This document shows positions 55,495 through 64,000 of a stretch of 64,000 bases of DNA, one piece after another. Source of the DNA: Culex pipiens pallens (Eukaryota > Arthropoda > Insecta > Diptera > Culicidae); assembly GCF_016801865.2 (NCBI RefSeq), contig NC_068938.1, forward strand, positions 210,827,734 to 210,891,733, read 5' to 3'. Every line of letters begins with the position of its first letter. Position 1 is the first letter of the stretch. Below the pieces are notes generated by a model. It saw only the letters and a program-made list of their open reading frames with translations, searched no databases and had not been told where the DNA came from. Both the position numbers and the translations under genes were made by a program.

Positions 55495-57355
55495 CCCCTA
55501 AAATTGTCCATTTCACCTCTACAAACACCCCACACCACCAAACAGCTTCCCATAAGGCTCGACCCACTCTCTCGACTATGATGTTCTGGGGACACCGTCG
55601 GAACCCCGCTCTGGGACCGCCGTTGGTGGAAACGACGCGCAGGAAGAAATAAATCAACCGAAGAATCACAGATGTTGTTGTTTTCGTGTCGGTCGGCGTT
55701 CGAGCGTATCTTACGTACGGGGCTGACACAATCAATCATAGTGGTGTGTCCAGTGTGGCGGGTCTTGGCACACCGGCGCTGAAGATGTTCAATTTATGTA
55801 ATTGCCCGTGTCCAGTGGGACATGAACTTATTTTTTTTTATCTTCTTCGAGCCCCAATCAACATCTGCGTGACATTTCTGAGATCGCTCGGGGGTCATCA
55901 AGCAGGTAACCCCTTAGGGGAGTCGTTCGCCCTAAGCCGGCCATTTTCCGCAGGATTTTTCCTTGATCCAACAAACAATCATTTTGCGACTCGTCGCTTT
56001 CGTTTGGCTTGGCCGTTCCGTTTCGCAGGTTTTATGCGATTTTGATGGGTCAGCAGTTCCAACAACATCAACGGGACGGCAGAACAGTTGGGCTCGAGCC
56101 TTCGATTTCCTGTTATTGACAGAAATTTAGCCGGGGTTCTTGATTGCATTATTTACGGTAATGGGTGTGCGATTTGTGACGGACCGAGGTGGAAGTTGCC
56201 ATGGCAAGGTCGTAATCGGGGGCATCGATTTGGACGAGTGGCCCAAAGACTGCGTTGAGCCCTGGTTGAGGTAGGTTCCGGATCTTCGGAGGGTGATGAA
56301 TGAAGGATTGACTTGGGGGATGGTTGGCATTGATCAATCTGTAAAATTTGGGATTTGGAGATAGTTCTTCGTAGAATAGTTTTCAAAGTCAAGCTAGAAC
56401 TGGACGAGAAACTTTTATTGAGGATTTGGATGTGGTTGAAAACCCAAAAAAGTTTTCTGGAATTTGGGATTGAAAGTCTTGGAAACTATTTTGGTCAGGA
56501 CGGAATTTCCTAACCAAGACAACTCACTCAATGTTGAAAGGACCAGTTTCGTCTCACCTGTAAATAAAAGAGAAAAATATATATTAAATAAACTGCTTTA
56601 ACCGTATCATGAAAATGGAAGATCATTTCACGATGCAGGGAAATGTCATAAAAAAATCCTTGCAAAACCAGTGCGGTAGCATAAACCGACCCCTCTCCGA
56701 AAGGCATTCCGTCTAAGCCATTTAACCACCCCCGCGCGCTCAAATGGACCGTAAATCTAGACACATAAAACCACGAAAGATCTGACACTGACACTCGGCC
56801 AAGTTCACATCAAACCCAGCGGCAGCGGCAGATAGTTGAAGAGTCGACGTCGAGCCAAATTGAATCCAATTTAATAAACGCCGCAAAATGGGTCGTCCCT
56901 AACCGACGCCCCCCAAATCCCCCTTCTTTTTGCTTTTTTCTCAGTAGCCAATTTGGGCAAGAAAAAAATAATGCTTTATGGAGCCAAATTAGTCATTACG
57001 TTTTATCCTGGGGCTTTCATTTTTTTCGGCTTTCTTTCTGCGTGCCACTGAAGATCCACCAATCAAGCTAATTCGTTCGACTCTAGAGAAAGAGATGGGG
57101 ATATAAAGTAGATGAGACACACTGGCAGAGCATTTTTTATTATGGTTACGCGCCTTTTTGCGATGCGGTGCAATAAAAATGCAAATTTTACAGTCGGGAA
57201 ATACTCCGGGGAAGGAGGGAAATTCGAGCCAAGATAAACAGCGATTCACTCTAGAAGTGTAATTTTAGTTCAAGGTCGAGGAAAAGCTTTAAAAACATTA
57301 AAAGAATTTCTTCAAACCATTAAAAACATTTAAACACAACACAAGTAAAATCATA
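55495..57355. other. Unique sequence, no supported gene
   Basis: Mixed composition. Frames of 79-119 codons exist (for example 55686-56045 plus strand), none recognised, and several lie opposite one another on the two strands. No inverted repeats or RNA genes noticed. Confidence 0.45.
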
Positions 57356-57360
57356 ACGAA

Positions 57361-57748
57361 ATGAAAACATGTAAACTTGTAAACATGTAAACATGTAAAC
57401 TTGTAAACATGTAAACATGTAAACATGTAAACATGTAAACATGTAAACATGTAGACATGTATACATGTAAACATTTAAACATTTAAACATGTAAACATGT
57501 AAACTTGTAAGCATGTAAACGTGTAGACATGTAAACATGTAAACATGTAGACATGTAGACATGTAAACATGGAAACATGTAAACATGTAAACATGTAAAC
57601 ATGTAAACATGTAAACATGTAAACATGTAAACATGTAAACATGTAAACATGTAAACACGTAAACATGTAAACATGTAAACATGTAAACATGTAAACATGT
57701 AAACATGTAAACATGTAAGCATGTAAACATGTAAACATGTAAAAATGT
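57361..57748 (+). repeat. Octamer satellite ATGTAAAC
   Basis: Tandem ATGTAAAC units with scattered variants (ATGTAGAC, TTGTAAAC, ATTTAAAC, ACGTAAAC). The minus strand is open in all three frames (MFTCLHVY, up to 154 codons), as expected for an 8-base unit without stops; it is not a gene. Confidence 0.95.
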
Positions 57749-58270
57749 ATTCTGAAGCATTTTGTAATTGTTGTCAAAACTCAAATATATTGCTGAAAAA
57801 AAGTTATGTAACTGAAAACCTTATAAAAGAAATTGAATCATTTTCAAACGCCAAAAAAATCGAAATCAATCATTTCTGTAACCGTATCGCTCCTGATTAA
57901 ATATTCACTTTCCACCTAAAAGCCACATTTCAAATGTCATCAATCTAACCTTTTCCACCTGTATCATTTTCCCAAAACTACAAACACCGACCGAGGCCAG
58001 GCAAACTTTGGAGAAGTTTTGCTGAACGGCCCAACCGACAAAAAAACCGCAACTCAGACATCGGACCAGAACTAGCCCCCTCGCAAACCACCCAGAGCGG
58101 GGGTTCCGGTCAACTTGGGCCCGAGCCCCAAACTCGTCATGATGGCTAAATAATTGAGAGGGATGTGCCCTTTTGCGTTTTCGAAATTGTGTGTGGGTTT
58201 TCTGAATAATCATCCTGGACTCCGGGTGAAACGGAAATTTACAGCGTTGCGGTGCAAAGTTTGATGGAAG
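57749..58270. other. Unique sequence, no supported gene
   Basis: A 102-codon minus-strand frame (57905-58213) has no recognisable domain. I see nothing else. Confidence 0.45.
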
Positions 58271-58745
58271 CTACACCCAACCGGCGGTCGCATGATTGTG
58301 ATACATGGCGGCATGAAAGTATATCAGAATCTGCATGAAATCTGTCCTCATGCATTTTTTGCGATATAGGGGTATGACATTTTTGCCCGTTACCGACAAT
58401 TATCGACATTACCGACGGCAGATTGTTTGTATTGCAGAAAAAAAATCTTAACAGAACGAGGATTGAACCATCAACTTCTGGGTTGCTGATCCGACACGCT
58501 ACCACCGCGCCATGAACGCTTGATGAATGGTGAGGGACAGAGCGCGAACATAATGTTCTCTCTAGAGTGTTGCTCGGGGACGCGCCAGCATTCTATGTGT
58601 TGGTGAGAACTGCAGATCGCTGACGTGTTTACACGCGGGCAAAAATGATTCATGGGCTTGCTGCAAAAAATGTAATAAAATATAACATTTTCTGCAGCAA
58701 ATCCACTGTTGCAGATTTTGAGATATATTTTTCGTTTGGGTGTAG
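58271..58745. mobile_element. Element with CTACACCCAA ends and tRNA-like core, copy 2
   Basis: CTACACCCAACC at the left and GTTTGGGTGTAG at the right are inverted ends. A tRNA-like segment lies inside on the minus strand (58452-58514). The remaining interior differs from the 38376-38800 element, so the two share ends and a tRNA-like core and little else. No target duplication is clear. No transposase frame; a 100-codon minus-strand frame (58471-58773) overlaps the core and is not recognised. Confidence 0.5.
58452..58514 (-). other. tRNA-like segment inside the 58.3-kb element
   Basis: On the minus strand TGGCGCGGTGGTAGCGTG (A-box-like) is followed by GGTTCAATCC (B-box). The spacing is tRNA-like, but the flanks do not form an obvious acceptor stem. 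I call it a tRNA-derived promoter-like sequence and not a tRNA gene. Confidence 0.5.
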
Positions 58746-59235
58746 TTGGGTCAAATTGCGTTGTGGCCGGCACCTGTTGACTCTGGCTAAATTGACACGT
58801 TAAAAAGTTTCAAACTGTACACGCGAATATCTAGTTCACTTGAATCAAAGTCTCGTAAGTCTCGGTCTCAATCAGGTCTTCGGAGAAGGGGGGAAAACTG
58901 GGTCTGCACCGCGGGAAATCTGCACGTCGCACAAACTATGCCTATGGGTCTCCAGCGTGGAACCAAATTGGTGCTTGGCTGGGGGGAAAAAGGCCCCTGG
59001 GAAAAAATACAAACGGGCAGAATCGAACCAGCAGGGAGTCTGCATTGTGCGGTGAGAGATGAGCGGTTACAGTTGTTTTTGTAACAAAATTGCACAATTT
59101 TTGGAGCAGGAAATTTAATCGAATTGATGAGCTTCTTAAGAAATAAAGTTGTTCAAGAATCGCTCTTCAATTATGGACTTCAAATTTTAAATACCAAAAA
59201 CTAACAACAACAAATTTATATACAACAAAACTAAA
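58746..59235. other. Unique sequence with a possible tRNA-like relic
   Basis: The minus strand at about 59013-59072 has GCTGGTTCGATTCTGCCCG (B-box-like) preceded by TGTAACCGCTCATC. The A-box match is weak, so this may be chance or another tRNA-derived remnant. Overlapping 71- and 75-codon frames on the two strands are not recognised. Confidence 0.3.
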
Positions 59236-60870
59236 CATTCAGTTTAGATATAGAAAATTAAGAAAATTAATAAAATAAAAAAAATAAAAAAATTCAGAAA
59301 ATTTTGAAAATATAGAAAATTTAGAATATTTAATAAATTCAGAAAGTTTAGAAAATATAGAAAATTTAGAATATTTAGAACATTTAGAAATTTTAGAAAA
59401 TTTAAAAAAATTAAAAAAAATGAAAAAAATAGAAAATTTAGAAAATTAAAAAATAAAATATGTAAAATTTAAAAAATTTAGAAAATTTAGAAAATTTAGA
59501 AAATTTAGAAAATTTAGAAAATTTAGAAAATTTAGAAAATTTAGAAAATTTAGAAAATTTAGAAAATTTAGAAAATTTAGAAAATTTAGAAAATTTAGAA
59601 AATTTAGAAGATTTAGAAAATTAAGAAAATTTAGAAAATTTAGAAAATTTAGAAAATTTAGAAAATTTAGAAAATTTAGAAAATTTAGAAAATTTAGAAA
59701 ATTAAAAAAATTTAGAAAATTCAAAAAATTTAGAAAATTTAGAAAATTTTGAAAATTTTAAATATTTTGAAAATTTAGAAAATTTAGAAAATTTAGAAAA
59801 TTTTGAAAATTTAGAAAAAACTTAGAAAATTTTGAAAATTGAAATATTTTTAAAAATTGCAAAAAAATGAAAATTAAAAAAAAAAGGTTAGAAGTTTAAA
59901 AATTAGAAAAATTAAAATAGTGAAAGATAAAGATTAAAAATTTGATAATCAACATGGAAAAGTCATAAAATAATTAAAACTATGAAATTTAAAAAAAAAA
60001 CATAAAATTAAAAAAAAATCATCAAAGTAAAAGGATTGAGAAAAATTCATCGATTTAAAAAATTAATAAAATTTAGAAATTTCAGTAAATAAAAACAATC
60101 AGAATAATATGTAAATGAAAAAAAAAAGACAACCCAGAAAACATAAAAAATACCAAATTGTAAATATATTTAAAAAAAATGCAATTTTTAAAAAATAGAC
60201 ATTTAAAAATGTAAAATGCTCCAAAATTTTAAAATAGAAAAAAATTAAATAAACCATAAGCAAATTACGAAATAGAAAGTAAGACATTTTTTTTTATTTT
60301 TAATTGGTAATTGAAAAATATATTTTTTAGAATTATCAAGATGAGGAAAAAAATCATAAAATTCTGAAGAAAGTAAACAAGTAAGATCGTATTGAAATAA
60401 AAGTCAGAAAGGAAATAATAAAAATATTTAAAAAATGATCATCATTGATCAAAAAATCAAAAAAAAATTATAAGAAAATTAAAAAAAGCGAAAATTTGAA
60501 TTTTACCAGTTCAAAACTTTAGAAATACAGAGAAAAGTAAAAAACTAGTAGATAAAGAAACAAAAAAAGTAATCGCAAAATTTAAAAATATGATAGATAC
60601 AAAAATAGAAAATGAAGAAAATCAAAAAAAATTACTATAATCAATTTAAAAAAATTAAATTGAGAATTTAAAAAAATGCAACTTTTATAATATGAGAAAA
60701 ATAAAACAAATTTGAATATTTGTTACAAAAATAGTTGCTTTTTAAAGGAACTCGAAGAAAATACTTTTAAAGATTACTAAGCATAATTAAGAACATCAAG
60801 TTAATTATAGTTACTTAAAAAATCTAGAAAATAAAAAAAACATAAGTAATTGAAATTAAGGGAATTTTCA
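59236..60870 (+). repeat. A-rich tract with AAAATTTAG nonamer core
   Basis: At about 59460-59820 AAAATTTAG repeats in tandem with few changes. On either side the sequence decays into A-rich, T-containing low-complexity DNA (GAAAATTTAG, AAAAATTAAA, AGAAAATAAAA words) that continues to about 60870. The 92-codon minus-strand frame (NFL repeats) is repeat-derived. Confidence 0.85.
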
Positions 60871-62672
60871 AGCATTACAAAACAGATTTCTTCTTCAAAT
60901 GTGTTTCTTGACGCTTGTAAAATCTTCTCTTTTTTCCAAGAATTACTTGATCATCTTCACACCCCGACTCAAAACTGAATTCCCACCCTCAAAGTAACAC
61001 GTTTCTTCCATTTGCGTCGACCATTTCCCACGCAACCATGTGACCTCACAAGACCCTCAAACAGCTTTTTCACCCCCTCCCAACTCTTCTGCGTAACAAG
61101 TTTAGCTCTTAATTCAAATTCCGAAATTATTGTATTGTAATTAGCGCAGAGTTGCGTGTTTGTTCTTGCTGTAAAGTCGCGTCGCGTCGCCCACGAGGAA
61201 AAGGGGTAAACTTTTGCGCCCTTTTTTCTTCCTCTCTGGAGCATTTTCCACGCGAATTTTCCAAACCCAGTGTAAAAGAATTAAGTGCAGACTTGGAGCA
61301 GGAGAGGGAGGTTGGTGGAATATAATTTTTAAAACATTTCTGCTACTTTTGTGGCTTTCGAAGAGAAGACAAGGCGCGCCGTTGTTGTTGGTTGGTCGAA
61401 CTTGAACTTTGTAGCACTTTGTCGAGTTCTTCCCTCTTGCGGAGAGCTTCGTTAGTGGTCTTAATTTTGGCTTGCTAGACATTTAATTTAAAGTTAATTA
61501 GGAGTTTCTCTTCTGTGGTGCACGCTTTCGAAAGTTCTCGCGAAACTCCCACGCCGAAAATTAGTCGAACGATAAATTGGCAATTTTTCATTTTGCAGCT
61601 TTTGTTGAGCTCCCGCAGGGAGCAGCAGCCTCATTGTTCCGGACAATGTTTTATCAAATCAAACATTTTTCCCGCGGAACAATTTTCAATGGAACAGTTT
61701 GTTTCCGGCGTTCTCGGGAGTCCTCACTTTCCGCGAACGAACAAAAAAGCTCCCTTTGTTGCTCGCGAAAGCTCCCTCTGAGGGACATTCGCAGCAAAAA
61801 AAAAGAAAAGCTCGGAAAATGTCGCAGATTTCCCCTCCAGGTGGGGGCGCATAATCGCAATCAGTGTGTGCAAGACAGCGGAAAGAAGCATTATAATTTC
61901 ATTACCCATGCATACACTTGAGTCCGTGGAAAAGCCGACCTCCGCGAGGGGTGGAAAAGCAGTAGTAATAATGGTTGACAAAAAAAAGAGAGGAAAATTC
62001 AGGGTGGAAAATGCGGAAAAACGCGGTGCGAGAGGCAATGTTTTATTATTTTGCATTTTTTGGTTCGTTTCACGGTACAATGGGAAGTAATGTTCCGCGG
62101 GGACAAACGAGCCACTCGGAGTTTGGTCAAGGATGCTGGAGTTGGTAGGCAGAAAATTGGATTTTTCTTTGTAAGAGAATTATCAGGTTTGAAAGCAAAT
62201 TTGTGCAAATTAAATCAGAAAATGTTTAAAAATCAATAGTTTTCAAACCACTTTAAAGTCTGAGCTGTTCTTTTTTCGTGCAAGACTCAACCTAGAACTC
62301 AACCTCGACTCGTCACCACCAGATGTTGCACCCCCTGCCAGGACCCGCCGTCGACCTTTCCAAATAAAGTGCCTCGAGAACGAAGAAATCCCAGAAAATT
62401 AGGTGTCAAGGACACCTTTCTTCATCGCCGCCGGGATATCGAACTCAGTCCACCGTTAATTGGTCTCTCACAGCTGGGGGCGGCCCAAACTTTGTCCCAG
62501 ATCCACGACCATGAAATAAACAAGTTTTCTTTTCTCGGAAAAGCCACCACCGTCACCTTCAGCGTCAACAGTTCAGCGTAATATTGACATCACCGCTGCA
62601 ACTCCCGGGTCGACTCGAGAACTGTTTGAATACATTTCCCAGAATAAATAAATAAAATTACATCGTGGAAAA
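60871..62672. other. Unique sequence, no supported gene
   Basis: Mixed composition. Frames of about 90-118 codons overlap on both strands at 60.97-61.48 and 61.5-62.1 kb. None has a recognisable motif. No inverted repeats noticed. Confidence 0.45.
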
Positions 62673-62978
62673 ATGAATTGCGACAACTCGTTCAGGATGG
62701 TCGCCAAGATCCGCAGCGCGGAGAAGAGTAAATCTCAACAAAGCACGCACTACCCGGACGACGTCAGAGCATCTTCCGGAGCCAAGTCGAGAAGATCCTT
62801 GGATAATAAACTATGTAAATTAGAAAAATCGTCCTCGTCGGCGAGCGAGAGTCTAAGACGGCGAGTTTTCCGGAGTAAATCACAACTTTTTATCACTCTA
62901 TGCAAATGGTGGCGCAGCGAGAGAGTGGATGAAAAGAAGCGTTTTGTTGCATCTTGTGGCGAAAGTGGCCATAAATGA
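62673..62978 (+). CDS. Hypothetical small basic protein or exon (unconfirmed)
   Basis: A 101-codon frame beginning MNCDNSFRMVAKIRSAEKSK, rich in Ser, Lys and Arg, including SSSSASESLRRRVFRSK. Most codons in the first two thirds end in G or C, which is unlike the AT-rich surroundings. An internal ATG (MVAKIRS) is an alternative start. A GTAAAT at 62875 could serve as a donor, which would make this a first coding exon of about 67 codons. I recognise no domain and no signal peptide or membrane segment. A 107-codon frame on the opposite strand overlaps it, so chance remains possible. Confidence 0.25.
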   Translation: MNCDNSFRMVAKIRSAEKSKSQQSTHYPDDVRASSGAKSRRSLDNKLCKLEKSSSSASESLRRRVFRSKSQLFITLCKWWRSERVDEKKRFVASCGESGHK

Positions 62979-63128
62979 GGCAGAAACTGGTGGTGGAAAC
63001 TTGATTGCGGTTTATTTGGTTTCGTTGGAATGATATTCCGCTTAGGAAGTTGAAGGATCAGTGTTCTGGGCAAATAAATCTAAGTGAGTTGAAAGTCAGA
63101 CAAGCGGAGTAGAAGGGATTGTGGAACA

Positions 63129-63412
63129 GTTGGAAACTGAAACAGAAATTGAATCAGAAACAGAAACTGAAACAGAAACTGAAACAGAAACAGAAACTGA
63201 AACAGAAACTGAAACAGAAACTGAAACAGAAACTGAAACAGAAACTGAAACAGAAACTGAAACAGAAACTGAAACAGAAACTGCAACAGAAACTGAAACA
63301 GAAACTGAAACAGAAACTGAAGCTGAAACTGAAACAGAAACTGAAACTGAAGCTGAAACAGAAACTGAAACAGAAACTGAAACAGAAACTGAAACAGAAA
63401 TTGAAACTGAAT
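63129..63412 (+). repeat. GAAACTGAAACA 12-mer array
   Basis: Tandem GAAACT and GAAACA hexamers, mostly alternating, ending in the perfect palindrome GAAACTGAATTCAGTTTC (63403-63420). Frames through it (ETETET, KQKLKQKL, and FCFSF on the minus strand) are repeat-derived. TGACAAATTGACAAATGG follows, a short piece in the style of the TGTCAAAT octamer in inverted orientation. Confidence 0.95.
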
Positions 63413-63424
63413 TCAGTTTCTGTT

Positions 63425-64000
63425 TGACAAATTGACAAATGGACTGATTGACAGTTTGACACTTTCACTTTACTCTTTTTAACACTTACCTTCACAATCA
63501 CTCTGATTTATTTTGGCACGAATACAAGACACTTTATGTACACTAGTACTTACCTTAAAAACTTAAATCACCTCAACAAGCTCGTTTCTGTTCTTTGAAC
63601 CTTGATTTTGAAGTCCGTAATTGAAGTATCGATATTTGTCTGATATTTCCACCATACCAACCATCAATTACGACCGTTGATGCGCTGTCATCGACCGGGG
63701 TATTTCTACAAATTATTTTAAGCATTCCCAGAACTCATTTCCATCGATCCCCGATGACTTTCGATAGCTGTTAATTCCCGCCAATATAATCAAACAACCG
63801 CCAGCTTTTGTTCCCGCGCTCGCGCGTAATCATTTTATGGGCTTCGCACACATTATTTTACAGGATAATTAATAATTACAGCCACCATTGCTGCCGTTCG
63901 GCGACGAGGTGAGGGTGGTGGCCCGTAATTGCCTGTTATCGTTTGTTTAATGTCATTTATTTATAGTTATTGCACCCAGCAAGCCAGCATCATTTGCGCT
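63425..64000. other. Unique sequence to window end
   Basis: After a short TTTGACAAATTGACAAATGG stretch the sequence is unique and of mixed composition to the window edge. No gene or repeat recognised. Confidence 0.45.

Noticed and set aside
57320..57784. 154-codon minus-strand frame of FTCLHVYM repeats
   Set aside because: Product of the ATGTAAAC octamer; all three frames are open.
58452..58514. Functional tRNA gene on the minus strand
   Set aside because: Only the internal promoter-like boxes are convincing; flanking stems are absent and it sits inside an element with inverted ends.
63119..63501. ETET, KQKL and FCFSF frames of about 100 codons
   Set aside because: The 12-base GAAACTGAAACA array is open in several frames; low complexity only.
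1..64000. Integrated virus or retroelement coding sequence
   Set aside because: I looked for reverse transcriptase, integrase, capsid-like or transposase motifs in the translated frames and saw none; absence by eye is not proof, and a profile search would be decisive.

Overview
The window looks like a gene-poor stretch of eukaryotic, probably insect, genome: intergenic sequence or the inside of very long introns. It is AT-rich and has no bacterial-style gene packing. I could not confirm a single protein-coding gene. The long open frames are either products of 8-, 9-, 11- or 12-base satellite units or short unrecognised frames. Several interspersed elements (foldback elements, and a short motif containing GTGTCTTCGG present three times) remind me of mosquito (Culicidae, Culex/Aedes-like) genomes. 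That assignment is from memory and unproven.

Layout. At 1-4.1 kb there is a family of diverged repeat units, each with an exon-like block of about 85 bases ending in GATTATG|GTAAGT. One unit is split by a 2.3 kb transposon-like element (814-3133) that carries an 825-base octamer satellite. From 4.2 to 19 kb lies mostly unique DNA with several inverted-repeat elements: a 1.35 kb foldback (7509-8860), a hairpin (9475-9626), small IR elements near 9.7, 10.0 and 12.9 kb, a TTA-flanked MITE (14068-14430) and a foldback near 18.4-18.8 kb. A GC/CpG-richer unique zone runs from 15.7 to 18.2 kb. From 19.3 to 24.5 kb there are two arrays of one AT-rich satellite in opposite orientations; the second is interrupted by an IR element (22324-22940) and by a 959-base hAT-like element with an 8-base target duplication. 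A GT-rich minisatellite (25.67-26.7 kb) has a small inverted relative at 28.6 kb. A 3.6 kb nonamer array with orientation switches fills 29.6-33.2 kb.

From 33.2 to 36.25 kb about a dozen copies of a short palindrome built on GTCGTCCTAAT are scattered. At 41.9-43.65 kb there is a degenerate TCTTGTCTCA array with a higher-order period of about 330 bases. It runs straight into the TGTCCCACC family (43.69-44.66, 46.55-48.93, 50.18-51.68 kb), whose last block has a clear 169-base, three-monomer higher-order repeat. A foldback element with a 9-base target duplication sits inside this family (47243-47921). Further on are an 11-mer array (53.8-54.35 kb), a TGCTGAT/AGCATGC repeat family (52.8-55.5 kb, single copies at 45.5 and 49.6 kb), an octamer array (57.36-57.75 kb), two elements with CTACACCC-type ends and tRNA-like cores (38.4 and 58.3 kb), an A-rich tract (59.2-60.9 kb) and a 12-mer array (63.13-63.41 kb).

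The main value of the window is as a record of repeat birth, inversion and transposon insertion. Three insertions (814-3133, 23398-24356, 47243-47921) fall inside repeats whose sister copies show the empty site, so their ends and target duplications can be read directly. The few possible coding pieces (exon-like blocks at 1-4 kb, a frame at 62673-62978, a split frame at 33297-33971) are listed with low confidence.
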